Assembly (NCBI RefSeq): GCF_964030965.1 | Contig: NZ_OZ034999.1 | Coordinates: forward strand, 1,922,001-1,986,000 | Length of the DNA stretch: 64,000 nucleotides | Direction of reading: 5' to 3' | Source of the DNA: Spiroplasma endosymbiont of Amphimallon solstitiale | GTDB taxonomy: Bacteria > Bacillota_I > Bacilli_A > Mycoplasmatales > VBWQ01 | The notes under the pieces: generated by a model | Database searches by the model: none | The model's input: only the letters and a program-made list of their open reading frames with translations | What the model was told of the DNA's origin: nothing | Made by a program: the position numbers and the translations under genes | Shown: in pieces, positions 35,204 to 46,047 of the stretch | How the letters are laid out: every line of letters begins with the position of its first letter | Numbering within the stretch: the stretch's first letter is position 1

Positions 35204-36086
35204 ATGAAATATTTTAATCCAAGTTTTTTATTTAAATTATGAATATTAATTATTCCATTATTTCATAATGAAAAACAAAAAGTACAATCTATGCCAATAA
35301 AATCATTAAGTAACCCAACAACCTTACAAGAATCATTAACCAATTTACAAGAACTACCAATTAATTTAAAACAAACCGAAATTTTAATCATAAACATCGT
35401 CATAAAAAACATAAAAAAAGAAATATTAATAGTAACTTAAAAAATTCAACATTTTTTAATGGTACATGTACAAATGAAGGAACTACTTTCGTAAAATTAA
35501 TTAAAGAAGACTTTTATTGTGGTGTTGAAGAGCCTTGAACTAATAATAAAGGAGTTGCTATATTACCTTATGTTTTAAAAGATAATGAATATTATTATTT
35601 ACTAGTTAAAGAAAATAATCCGTTATTTAAAAATAAACAAATTAGTGAATATAGCACTATTACTGGGGGAGTAGAAAAAAAGATCTTAACACAACAGTAA
35701 TAAATGAAATGAAAGAAGAAGCTAATATTAATGTTAATAATACAAAAGCAAAAATTTATTATTTAGGTAAACATTATTCAAATAAAATAAGTACCAAAGA
35801 ATGACATTTGTATGGAATTGATTTAACAAATATGAATTTAGATTTAAATAAGCCCTACAAAGGTGGTGGAGATGGTTCTATTGCTGAAAAAACAATTACT
35901 GCCAAATTTGTAAATAAAACTATTTTAGGCATGTGCAATGATGTTTTAAGTTTAGCTATTTATGGAAAATTAAATTTAGATAAAAAAATCGAATCAAATT
36001 TAAATATTGATAAAATTAATTCAATGGAATTAGGAGATTTTTCAAATCAATCTTTAACAAGTATAAATAACAACTCTTCATTATAA
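35204..36086 (+). pseudogene. Secreted Nudix-like protein with two frame breaks
   Basis: A good start (AAAGGGGTGTTAAA before ATG) gives a signal-peptide-like N-terminus, MKYFNPSFLFKLWILIIPLF. Two shifts, at about 35370-35380 and at an A7 run near 35675-35685, are required to reach the C-terminal part. The rebuilt protein contains a weak Nudix box (GGV then INEMKEEANI), in which the usual Arg and Gly are replaced by Asn. A secreted Nudix hydrolase would be unusual. Function uncertain. Confidence 0.5.
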
Positions 36087-36480
36087 AAATAAGTTATTTA
36101 TATTATTGGTGGATATCAACTAAAAACTCATTTGTTGACTATGAGCCAAAACTTAACTGCAATAAGAAACAAAGTTTCTATTATCTATTAGTAGTTACGA
36201 TACTAAGCATATTTTTAATAAAAATAAATTGAAAGGGAAAAACAAGATAATGTTAAAAAAAATATTTATGGAAATTAAACAAAAAAAACTAAGAAAAAAA
36301 TAAATAAAATAAAAGAAAATTTAGTTTTTATTGATAGAATAAATTTACTTATAGAAAAAATTGAAAATTTTAAAATTAATTTTATTGAAATTACAATATA
36401 TGCACAAGATATAGACTTAACTTCTTACTATCTCTCACAACATAATCTTGAAAATAACTCTAATAAATATTATTTTAAAA
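36087..36480 (+). pseudogene. Leader stretch and fragment of unknown gene cut by IS30
   Basis: A short start at ATG 36250 (AAAGGGAAAAACAAG upstream) gives MLKKIFMEIKQKKLRKK, then a stop in an A7 run. One more A would continue the frame as INKIKENLVFIDRINLLIEK to the IS30 edge at 36480. The protein would be Lys/Ile-rich and helical. The first 160 bp hold no gene. Confidence 0.4.
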
Positions 36481-36511
36481 CCTGAATTGTAAATATAAAT
36501 GGGACAGTTTT

Positions 36512-37627
36512 TTAAAATAATTGTATTAAATCTATTGGTCTTTTATAAGATAGTGATTTTCTGGGTGTAGAATTAATTTGAAATGCTATAGTATTTAAAT
36601 CTTTTTGTTTATATGAAGATAGATCTTTTAATTATGTAGAAAAGTATGGATGACCAAAAATTATTCATCAATTTACACTTAAAATATTATTTTTAATTAA
36701 AAATTTGTTAAAAATAACATTATTTAGTGTAAAAATTCTCTAAAAATAACACTTTATCATGTATCATTACTTTTCTACAAAATTAAAGGATAGATCTGTA
36801 GATTTTGGTAAATATCTTCTTAAAATACCATTATTATTTTCATTTAAACCTCTTTGACAAGGTTTACCAGGATCTGCAAAATAAATCTTAACATTACAAT
36901 TTTTTTCGATTAATTTTCATTTACTAAATTCTTTACCACGATCAAAAGTAATAGTTTTAACTGTTCCTTTTTGTAACTTTGAAATAAATTTTATTATACT
37001 TTTTGTAATATTTTCTGATTTATTATTTTTAGTTGCTAAAGGAATTGTGGTTTTTGATCATATATCAGCTAAAGTAATAATAGAACTTTTATGATCTTTA
37101 CCAATGATAGTATCACCCTCTAAATGACCAAATTCTTCTATATTTTTAATATTAGAAATGATTAAATTTCTTTCATGAATAGACTTACAATTATTAATTC
37201 TGCCCCTAGTTTCTTTTTGTTTGTGAGGTTTATTTTTTCCTTTTCTCAATAAGTTATTTTCATCAAAACCCATTCGATTTGTTTTAAACATGTTATATAA
37301 AGTTTTTGTTGAAATACTTTTTATTTTATTTTCCTTTAAAAAATTAGCAATTATATCAAGAGCATAATTTTTAGTAATTAACAAATGATTAATAGTATTA
37401 ATTTCTATTAAAGTTAAAATTATTAATTTTCTACCTGCATTTTGTTTATTTTTTTGAATTTTATTCAATATTTCTAATGGTAATAAGTTTTGATTTAATA
37501 ATCTACAAACTCTATGTACAGTTGATTTACTATAATCAATGGCTTTTGCTATTTTACGAATCGAAAATCCATAACTTTTATATTCTTTTATTGCTATTAT
37601 TGATTCAATAGTCAGATACTTATACAT
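36512..37627 (-). pseudogene. IS30-family transposase interrupted by MITE
   Basis: The first about 265 codons are intact, including the DDE motifs (one change, IISNIKNIEE, near the middle). The MITE at 36626-36788 interrupts the last part in the STDLSSYKQKDL region. Confidence 0.85.
36626..36788. mobile_element. MITE copy 7
   Basis: 163 bp. Target duplication GATAGATC at 36618-36625 and 36789-36796. Confidence 0.88.
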
Positions 37628-37898
37628 TGTGCTAATTCCTTTCTTTTCTTAATTATAGAATTAACACAATTTAATTTTTATATAAGTGTCCCATTTATAT
37701 TTACAATTCAGGTTTATTAAAAATATTATGATACATTTTTATTAAGTTAAATCTAAATTTTAATTTTCAAGAAGTATTTTTATAAAGGTTATATTTTCAT
37801 TTATATTTCATAATTGTCGTTAAACATGTTAATCATCATTTATGATAGAATTTAATATATGAGATTTTAATGAGATTTTAGAGTTGTGAGGTTTTAGT

Positions 37899-39037
37899 AT
37901 GGAAGTGTCAGCAGAGAATTATAGAAACATTAATTCTCATAATCGTTGAGGAATTATTGTTAGTTCGGGGTTAATGGCAATAACTTTGATTATAAGTTGA
38001 GTATTATGACTTATACTTTATCGTACTAATGTTAATGAGATTTTAACAATTTTAACTGAAGTAATTAATAGTAAAGGTATTACATTTACTCTTACTTTTC
38101 AGATTTTAACAATTTTTACTTTAATTTTTTCGGTTATTACTCTAGTGTTTATTACAATTCCATTTATTTTTTTAAATAAATATGGAGTAATAACTTTAGT
38201 ATGAGCATTAATAGTAGTAGTAATTTCGCTTGTCTTACTTATTGGTTTAGGATTATTAATAAGTTATGGTTATAAAAAAATTTATAGTTATGTTATGGAC
38301 AAAAAAATTATTAATGTTTTATTTTTTATTTTACCTTGAGGCTTTGCATTAATTTGTAGTTTCTTTTTAGTACTTTTTTCTTTATGATTAATAATGGCTA
38401 ATCTAAGAAATAAATGAAAAAAAGCATTATCATTGACAAATAATAATGCTTTATCAGCAACAGAAATACCCGCAAGTGTTGAACAAAATTCTCTTTTTTG
38501 TGAACAAACTATTGGACCATCATTTACAGATCGATTTTTAATGAACACGATAAATCAACACAAGGTATAAATATAGTTATTAATAATACTGGTGGAGGTG
38601 CACTTCCACAATCAAAATTACTTGATAATCAAGTAACTAGTAATCCAAATCCTGTTCAAACTAATAACAGTAGTAATATTGTTAATAGTGAAGTAACTTG
38701 AGCACCACAACAAATTGAAGAAGTATGAAATAAAGGAGAAATTATTGATGATTATAATCCACAGTTATATCGAAAAGACTATGCAGGTGGGCTAATGTTT
38801 AAAAATAACTTTATTAGTAATGTTAAACTTAATGATGATCCTAAAAGTTATAATTGAACTATTATACATCAACGACCTTTATTTCATGGAGGCACTTCTG
38901 ATATTAGTAATTTACAGCCAATGAATAATACTAATGCTATTACTAAAGGTAATAATTATCCACGTTGAAAAACAGCTATTACTTTTAATGGAAAACAAAA
39001 TTTTTTAAAACAAAAATCATGAAAAGATAAAAAATAG
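37899..39037 (+). pseudogene. Polytopic membrane protein, frameshifted
   Basis: MEVSAENYRNINSHNRWGII starts a protein with four strong hydrophobic segments in the first 180 residues (for example ILTIFTLIFSVITLVFITIP and LVWALIVVVISLVLLIGLG). A one-base change in a T5 run at about 38537-38541 breaks the frame after TDRF. The remaining C-terminal part (INIVINNTGGGALPQSKLL to KSWKDKK) is soluble and Asn-rich. Not recognised; no other lesion is visible, so a sequencing slip is possible. Confidence 0.6.
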
Positions 39038-39203
39038 AGTATTAATCATTAATTTAACTGAAGATGATATTGAGCATATTATAAATATAATTGGTATTTT
39101 GCTTAGTTGTTAATAATTTAAATTTAATTACACTATTATCTTTTAAAATTTATTTGTTTATGGGAAAATGTATATAATAATTAAAAGATAGGAGCAATTA
39201 ATC

Positions 39204-39611
39204 ATGCAAGTTATTGTCCATGGAAAAAATATTAATATTACTTATGAAATTAAAAATGCTGTTGATAAAAATTTTAATTATTTACAAGAAAAGTATTCTA
39301 AATATATTAAAAAAGATATGATTGCTAAAGTTGGTATTGAAAGAAATAGTAATCATACATATAATATTTCCGTTCATATTCAGTTATTAAATAATAATTT
39401 TTTACAGTGTTTAGTAGAAAATCACGATCTTTATGTTGGCATTAATAAAACATTGGTTCCGTTGGAAAAACAATTAAGTCGTTTAAAAACGGTTGCTGAT
39501 AAAACTGGTGCTGAAAACGTTGGTCAATTTATAACTAAAGAAATTCTTGATGATAATAGTGAAGTTATTATTGACGTAACAGAAAATAATTTTAATTTTG
39601 TAGAAAAGTAG
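39204..39611 (+). CDS. hpf: Ribosome hibernation-promoting factor, C-terminus altered by IS
   Basis: A HPF/YfiA-type protein: MQVIVHGKNINITYEIKNAV, a beta-alpha-beta domain with basic residues that binds the 30S subunit and silences ribosomes. The IS1595 copy 2 inserted at the very end. The original frame probably ended ENKD; it now ends ENNFNFVEK, using the IS end for six residues and a stop. The folded domain (1-110) is untouched, so the protein may still work. The C-terminal dimerisation domain of long HPF is absent. ATG 39204 follows ATAGGAGCAA. Confidence 0.8.
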   Translation: MQVIVHGKNINITYEIKNAVDKNFNYLQEKYSKYIKKDMIAKVGIERNSNHTYNISVHIQLLNNNFLQCLVENHDLYVGINKTLVPLEKQLSRLKTVADKTGAENVGQFITKEILDDNSEVIIDVTENNFNFVEK

Positions 39612-40730
39612 TGGTAAAATAAAAAAAGTCATCAACTTGACTTAAAATTTGATTTTATTAAATTTTGGGATTTATTTTTTTTACAAACTGAAATATAACA
39701 CATTGGATTTTTGATAAGGGGTTAATCCGTAGTGGTGATATTTTCATTTCCATAAATTGAGGTAATTTTGAATATTGGTAAATCCAATGCCATGGTAATG
39801 AGTAATAAATTCTTTTAAACTTGATTGTATTTTACTGACATTACTTAATTTTTTATAATTTAATTCTTTATTTTCTTTTGATTTAAACTGCTGGATAGTG
39901 GATTTAGTTTGTTTAGCTACTGTATCATATAATACTTGCATATCACAAACTATAATTGAATTTTCTTCGATAAGTTTCGATGTTAAGTTTTCTTGTACTC
40001 ATTTTTTATTTAATCTTTTAGTATTTGTTGTTTGAGCATAGATATTTCGGTTTTCATCAATTGCCATTTGAATACAACAATTTAAATCTTTAGCATTTTC
40101 TTCAATTCATTGTTTTCTTGGATCATTTGGATCTTTAAAGTTTCCTTTATGAATTTCTTTGATAAAAGTTTCGTCAATTTCAATTCTAGCTTTTAATTTT
40201 ACAAATTGATTTTGTGTTTTTACTAATTGTGTTGATTTCATAAATTTTTGACGATTAAATCAGGCAGTTTTATTTGTAGTATTAATAAATTGAAAAATAA
40301 TGTAAGCAGATTGACCTAAAGTAGCTATTTGTATCAATAAATCTCATTGATCATGAGATAAATGACTTCAATAAAAATAATGATTTTTAAAAGCATGAAA
40401 AGTAATATTACAACTTTTACATTTATATCTTTGCTTATAATCTTTACTACCATATTTAGTACACAAAAAAGAACTACAATCTGGACATTGAATCCCTTTC
40501 TCTTTGAATTTTTGTTCGACTGCTTCAAATTTTTCTTTTTTATCAATTTGTTTAATTCTAGTTTTATTTTCTCTAAAAATCTCAATAAAATCTTTATCAG
40601 ACAAATTATTTAAAATTTCTTTTACTGTATTTTTATTCATTTAAAATCACCTCTTTAATATTAAAAATACCATATAAAAATATATTTTTGCTAATTTTAC
40701 TAATACCACTACTTTTCTACAAAATTAAAG
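39590..40730 (-). mobile_element. IS1595-type insertion sequence, copy 2
   Basis: 1141 bp with a perfect target duplication GAAAATAA at 39582-39589 and 40731-40738. The near-identical sequence to copy 1 implies recent movement. Confidence 0.92.
39681..40640 (-). CDS. IS1595-type transposase
   Basis: 319 aa, intact, near-identical to the protein at 2989-3948 (for example RIKQIDKKEKF versus RIKQIEKKEKF). Confidence 0.82.
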
Positions 40731-40754
40731 GAAAATAAAGATTAAAGAAAACGT

Positions 40755-41076
40755 TTATGAAAGTATACAATTATTAGCATTAGTTTTTTTATTTAAATAT
40801 GATGCATCATATTTTTCATTTTCTGCATCTTGTGCTTTTTTTTTGTAAATTTTCTTCTGGTGTTATTTTTAAATTTCGCTTATAAATATTTGTATCCATT
40901 TTGTTTATTATTAAAATGGCATATTCAAGACTTTTTTTTATTTCTTTAATTAATTGTATATTTAAATTATCTTGATAGTTTTTTGTTGAAATATGTTTCT
41001 TTTTTTTGTTATCTCTAATTCTAAAATGTTTGATATAGTTATAGTAATAAAAAATATAATAGAGATTTTTAAAAGT
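40755..41076 (-). pseudogene. Remnant of unknown Lys-rich protein cut by IS30
   Basis: The frame enters from the IS30 copy 7 edge and reads through FKNLYYIFYYYNYIKHFRIR and ENLQKK. A shift in an A9 run (about 40839-40847) leads to AQDAENEKYDASYLNKKTN and a stop. No start is visible. Its 5' end may have been removed when IS30 copy 7 arrived. Not recognised. Confidence 0.4.
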
Positions 41077-41639
41077 CCTGAATTGTAAAATTAAAAAGGA
41101 CACTTATATAAAAATTAAATTGTGTTAATTCTATAATTAAGAAAAGAAAGGAATTAGCACAATGTATAAGTATCTGACTATTGAATCAATAATAGCAATA
41201 AAAGAATATAAAAGTTATGGATTTTCGATTCGTAAAATAGCAAAAGCCATTGATTATAGTAAATCAACTGTACATAGAGTTTCTTATTACCATTAGAAAT
41301 ATTGAATAAAATTCAAAAAAATAAACAAAATGCAGGTAGAAAATTAATAATTTTAACTTTAATAGAAATTAATACTATTAATCATTTGTTAATTACTAAA
41401 AATTATGCTCTTGATATAATTGCTAATTTTTTAAAGGAAAATAAAATAAAAAGTATTTCAACAAAAACTTTATATAACATGTTTAAAACAAATCGAATGG
41501 GTTTTGATGAAAATAACTTATTGAGAAAAGGAAAAAATAAACCTCACAAACAAAAAGAAACTAGGGGCAGAATTAATAATTGTAAGTCTATTCATGAAAG
41601 AAATTTAATCATTCCTAATATTAAAAATATAGAAGAATT

Positions 41640-41802
41640 CTTTAATTTTGTAGAAAAGTAATGATACATGATAAAGTGTTATTTTTAGAGAATTTTTACA
41701 CTAAATAATGTTACTTTTAACAAATTTTTAATTAAAAATAATATTTTAAGTGTAAATTGATGAATAATTTTTGGTCATCCATACTTTTCTACATAATTAA
41801 AA
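41640..41802. mobile_element. MITE copy 8
   Basis: 163 bp. Target duplication GAAGAATT at 41632-41639 and 41803-41810, the same site as MITE copy 4. Confidence 0.88.
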
Positions 41803-41820
41803 GAAGAATTTGGTCATTTA

Positions 41821-42684
41821 GAACCTGTTTAGAATCTTTTTAATAAAACTGAAATAAATGAAAGAACAACCATTTGTAAACTAGTATTTAGTTTTCTTTC
41901 ACAATTTTTTCATAATCTTCTGTATTTTTCTAATCAAGCAAAGCTTCGTTCTACAATTCATCTTTTTGGTAATACTACAAAAGTATGTAATTCATTACGT
42001 TTTATCACTTCAACATTTGCATTTATGATTGTTTTGATTTCAGAAGCAAATTTTTCACCAGTATAACCAGCATCTACTATTATTTTTTGAACTGCAGAAA
42101 GATTTTCTTTTTCATTTTCAATCATTATTATAGCGCTATTACGATCTGTTTTTTCTGCTGTGGTTATGTAAATTGCATGTGGTAAACCTTGAGAATCAAC
42201 AACAATATGACGTTTTATGCCTGAAATCTTTTTACCAGCATCATAACCTTTATTTTCGGTAGTATCTGTATTTTTAACACTTTGCGAATCAATTATACAA
42301 AAACTAGTTTGTTCTTTGCGATTATTATTGATACGAATTTTTTTAACTAATTTTTTTTAAAATTAATTGCAATACACTAGGTTCTTTACCATTATTTTTA
42401 CTTCAAATTTGAAAATAATAATATACAGTTTGTCATTTTGGAAAATTTTTTGGTAGCATTCTTCATTGACAACCACTTTTTAATACATATAAAATTGCAC
42501 AAAATACTTCATATAAATCTAAACTTCTTGGTTTTGTTTTCTTTTTGCTATTTTCTAAAATTGATTTTATGTTCTCAAATTGTTCTTTGGTGACATGACT
42601 TGGATAATTTTTATGCATATATACCTCTTATTTTAAAATATATAATCATTTTACATTATTTTCGAAAAGATTCTAAACAGGTTC
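41821..42684 (-). mobile_element. IS5-type (IS427-like) insertion sequence, copy 2
   Basis: 864 bp inside IS30 copy 7 with target duplication TTA on each side. Same length and ends as copy 1. Confidence 0.9.
41829..42618 (-). CDS. IS5-family transposase, two frames (shift needed)
   Basis: Same two-frame arrangement as at 34325-35114, with start ATG 42618. The A8 run and following TAA of ORF A are conserved, supporting a natural shift over random decay. Confidence 0.78.
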
Positions 42685-43156
42685 TTAGAGGGTGATACTA
42701 TCATTGGTAAAGATCATAAAAGTTCTATTATTACTTTAGCTGATATATGATCAAAAACCACAATTCCTTTAGCAACTAAAAATAATAAATCAGAAAATAT
42801 TACAAAAAGTATAATAAAATTTATTTCAAAGTTACAAAAAGGAACAGTTAAAACTATTACTTTTGATCGTGGTAAAGAATTTAGTAAATGAAAATTAATC
42901 GAAAAAAATTGTAATGTTAAGATTTATTTTGCAGATCCTGGTAAACCTTGTCAAAGAGGTTTAAATGAAAATAATAATGGTATTTTAAGAAGATATTTAC
43001 CAAAATCTACAGATCTATCTTCATATAAACAAAAAGATTTAAATACTATAGCATTTCAAATTAATTCTACACCCAGAAAATCACTATCTTATAAAAGACC
43101 AATAGATTTAATACAATTATTTTAAAAAACTGTCCCATTTATATTTACAATTCAGG

Positions 43157-43186
43157 TAAGTGTCCTTTTTAATTTTACAATTCAGG
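43157..43186. repeat. Solo IS30 right-end relic
   Basis: TAAGTGTCCTTTTTAATTTT followed by ACAATTCAGG repeats the IS30 right end just outside IS30 copy 7, suggesting an older insertion or a rolling event at the same place. Confidence 0.75.
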
Positions 43187-43324
43187 TAATATAAAATTAC
43201 AATGGTTAATAAGTAGTTGAACGTTAAATTTAGTTATTAAGAAGTTAATATATTTTCATTATCATTAAATTAATTTTTATTTTAAAAAGTGATAATCTTT
43301 TTATATAAAATAGGAGGTAATTTA

Positions 43325-43444
43325 TTGAAATATGTAATTGTTATTATGAAAATTGTATTTGCAATTTTTGCAAAAAATAAGATTACGATTAAAAACGCAA
43401 AAATTCCTAAAATTTATATAGTAAATTTTTGAAGTATAGTTTAA
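43325..43444 (+). CDS. Small basic peptide, 39 aa
   Basis: A very strong ribosome site TAGGAGG, then TTG start 7 nt later. It reads MKYVIVIMKIVFAIFAKNKI and continues Lys-rich to FWSIV; one hydrophobic N-terminal segment. Not recognised; supported mainly by the ribosome site. Confidence 0.35.
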
Positions 43445-43681
43445 TTATTAATTATACTTTTGGTTAGTTAGTATTTTATATATTTTAAATTTTATTATTT
43501 TCTATTATATAATGTTTAAGTATAAAAATAAGACAGTTAAGAATAAGTAATTATTTAATTATTATTGTATTACTTTTAGTAAAGTAATATTAATATTAAT
43601 TTTTAAAATTATAGATAGTATTTTATATTTAATAATTAGGTAGTTTAGTTTTTCTTAATTATGTTTTTATATAGAAAAAAC
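43445..43681. other. AT-rich spacer without recognisable gene
   Basis: No frame with a ribosome site on either strand. It is followed by MITE copy 9. Confidence 0.4.
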
Positions 43682-43844
43682 CTTTAATTTTGTAGAAAAG
43701 TAATGATACATGATAAAGTGTTATTTTTAGAGAATTTTTACACTAAATAATGTTACTTTTAACAAATTTTTAATTAAAAATAATATTTTAAGTGTAAATT
43801 GATGAATAATTTTTGGTCATCCATACTTTTCTACATAATTAAAA
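43682..43844. mobile_element. MITE copy 9
   Basis: 163 bp. Target duplication GAAAAAAC at 43674-43681 and 43845-43852. Confidence 0.88.
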
Positions 43845-43893
43845 GAAAAAACCATTATCAATATATAATATCTTTATCTTTAAGATTATTATT

Positions 43894-43941
43894 GTCTTGA
43901 TATATTATATTAGTGTCTTGATATATTATATTAGGTATAAT
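43894..43941 (+). promoter_or_regulatory. Tandem repeats and promoter before yloU-fakA
   Basis: GTCTTGATATATTATATTA occurs twice with a 21-bp period (43894-43912 and 43915-43933), then TATAAT (43936-43941). Two helical turns between copies would suit a protein binding on one DNA face. Confidence 0.4.
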
Positions 43942-44018
43942 GTAAGAAACTATAAAAATTATAAGAGATTTTATTTTATATAAATTTAATTTATTATTAA
44001 TATAATAGGGGTGATTGT

Positions 44019-44312
44019 GTGGAGAAAGATAAAGATATTATGAACATTATTAAAAAAGCATTATCAGAAAGTATTTTATTTGTACCGGGTGTTGCCAATA
44101 TTTATGAAAAAGATAATAATTATGGAATTAAAGTTAACAAGTCTGATTTAGGTTGAATTATTGATATTAATATAGTTTGTTTTTTTAATAATAATATTTG
44201 AAATATTATGAATCAAACTCAGAAAAATTTAAAATATATTGTTGAAAAGATTATTAAACATCAAGACTATATAGTACTTAACATTTTTGTTCATGATTTA
44301 ATTGAAGAATAA
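44019..44312 (+). CDS. Asp23/Gls24-like (YloU) family protein
   Basis: 97 aa from GTG 44019 (AGGGGTGATT upstream). Features SESILFVPGVANIY and a beta-alpha pattern are typical of short YloU proteins. It lies 23 bp before fakA, the same neighbour as in Bacillus (yloU-yloV). Function poorly defined in the family; a link to the envelope or fatty-acid kinase is suggested only by context. Confidence 0.7.
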
Positions 44313-44335
44313 AAGAAAATATAAGGTGAAATTAA

Positions 44336-45994
44336 ATGAAAAAAATTGATATTAAAACCTTAAAAGTTATGCTTATTAGCGGTGCTAATAATCTTTATAA
44401 TCATCATTTTGAAGTTGATAAATTAAATGTTTTCCCAGTACCTGATGGTGATACTGGAACAAATATGAATTTAACAATGATGAATGGTATAAAAGAATTA
44501 AATGGCAAAGAATATGATAGTTTAAAAACATTTGCTACTACTTTTTCTCGTGGTTTAATGATGGGTGCGCGTGGTAATTCTGGAGTTATTTTATCTCAAA
44601 TTTTTCGTGGTTTTTTTCAAACTATAAAAACAAAAGATTTAAAAAATGATTTCATTAGTAATGAGGATTTATTAAAATCTTGAAAAAGTGCTCAAGATTA
44701 TGCATATCGTGCAGTTATGAAACCAGTAGAAGGTACTATTCTTACTATTATTAAAGATGGTGCTAATTATATTAATGAATTAGAAATAACAGGCAAAGAT
44801 TCGCTTTATATTTTTGAAAAATTACTAGAAGGAATGAATGAATCATTAAAAAGAACACCTGATTTATTGCCAATTTTAAAAAAAGTAGGAGTTGTTGATT
44901 CGGGTGGTGCTGGTTTAGTTTATATTGTTGAAGGTATGGTGTATGGTTTAAAGCACGGTAAAGCTATTTCACCAAAGAAAAAATTAGAACAACAAGATAC
45001 AGCAAAATTAGAAATGGTTTTAAATCAAGAAAACTTTGGTTATTGTTCAGAAGTTATTGTAAAACTAAATAAAGTTAGTAAGTTAGATTTTAATTTAAGC
45101 AAAACACGAACTGATTTAGAAACAATGGATGGTCAATCAATAGTTTTAGTAAATGATGAAGATTTAATTAAAGTTCATGTTCATACTTTAAAACCGGGTC
45201 AAATTTTAAATTATTTTCAGAAATTTGGTGAAATTTTAAAAGTAAAAATTGAAAATATGACCGAACAGGCAAAAGCACATACACAAACTATTAAACCAAT
45301 TCGTAAATTAAATAATAAATTTGCTTTAATTGCTGCTGTTCCTGGTAGAGGAATTGAAACCTTTTTTAGAGATGAATTAAAGGTTAACAATATTATTATG
45401 TATTCAAAAAGAATTAATCCATCAACAGATGACTTTTTAAAGGCAATTGAAATTGTCGATGCAAAAAATGTCTTTATTTTGCCAAATGATAGTAATTTAT
45501 TTTTAGCAGCAGAACAAGCAAGAAAATTAGAAAAAAAATCAAAAGTTTTTGTATTACCTGCTAAAAATATTGCTCAAGGTATGCGTGCTGCTTTAAATTT
45601 CAATCCTGAATTAAGTGCAAAAGAAAATAATAAAAATATGTGAAGTGAAATTAAATATGCTGCTTTTGGTTATATAACAGTTGCTGATCGTGATGTTGAA
45701 ATAGATGGTATTAAAATTGGAAAAAAACACTTTTTTTCTGCTGTTAGTTTTCGTAATAAAGATGGTAAAGAAAAAATTATTGCTTCAAATGAAAATTTAT
45801 TTAATGTAATTAAAGTATTGTTTACTAAATTAATTTGAGATGGTGCAGAAATAATTACTATTTTTAAAGGTAAAGGTTATTCAAAAGATCAAATTAATTT
45901 TATGAAAAAAATTTTAGATGAAGATTATGATATTGAATATGAAATTGTTGATGGTGATCAAGAAGTTTATAACTTTCTTTTCGTGGTAGAATAA
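44336..45994 (+). CDS. fakA: Fatty acid kinase catalytic subunit (DAK2/YloV type)
   Basis: 552 aa. The N-terminal DhaL-like kinase domain shows VFPVPDGDTGTNMNLTM (Mg-ATP site), MGARGNSGVILSQ and KVGVVDSGGAGLV. The C-terminal half is the DUF1949/DegV-linked region typical of FakA (PGRGIETFFRDEL, ILPNDSNLFLAAEQA). It phosphorylates fatty acids held by a FakB carrier, allowing use of host lipids, which suits a Mollicute. TGA=Trp, no defect. Ribosome site ATAAGGTGAAATTA. Confidence 0.9.
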
Positions 45995-46047
45995 TACTAT
46001 GTTATAATATTGTAGACTCTATTCAAATAGTTAGAAAGGAGAAGATT

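Larger units (their letters stand above)
36481..37712 (-). mobile_element. IS30-type insertion sequence, copy 6, with MITE and two left-type ends
   Basis: The left end is normal. The right end reads GTGTCCCATTTATATTTACA, the left-end sequence, instead of the usual GTGTCCTTTTTAATTTTACA. A MITE sits in the 3' part of the transposase. Confidence 0.85.
41162..43125 (+). pseudogene. IS30-family transposase, multiply broken
   Basis: Codons after VHRV are lost by a 20-bp deletion that shifts the frame. A MITE then interrupts after KNIEEF, followed by IS5 at FGHL. The catalytic half is intact in sequence from EGDTIIG to IQLF. It is non-functional. Confidence 0.88.
41077..43156 (+). mobile_element. 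IS30-type insertion sequence, copy 7, carrying a MITE and an IS5 copy
   Basis: Both IS30 ends are present. Inside are a MITE (41640-41802), IS5 copy 2 (41821-42684) and a 20-bp deletion near 41281. It is the most heavily nested element in the window. Confidence 0.88.

Noticed and set aside
38288-38548. Minus-strand 86-aa frame
   Set aside because: Opposite a better-supported membrane-protein gene, with no ribosome site.
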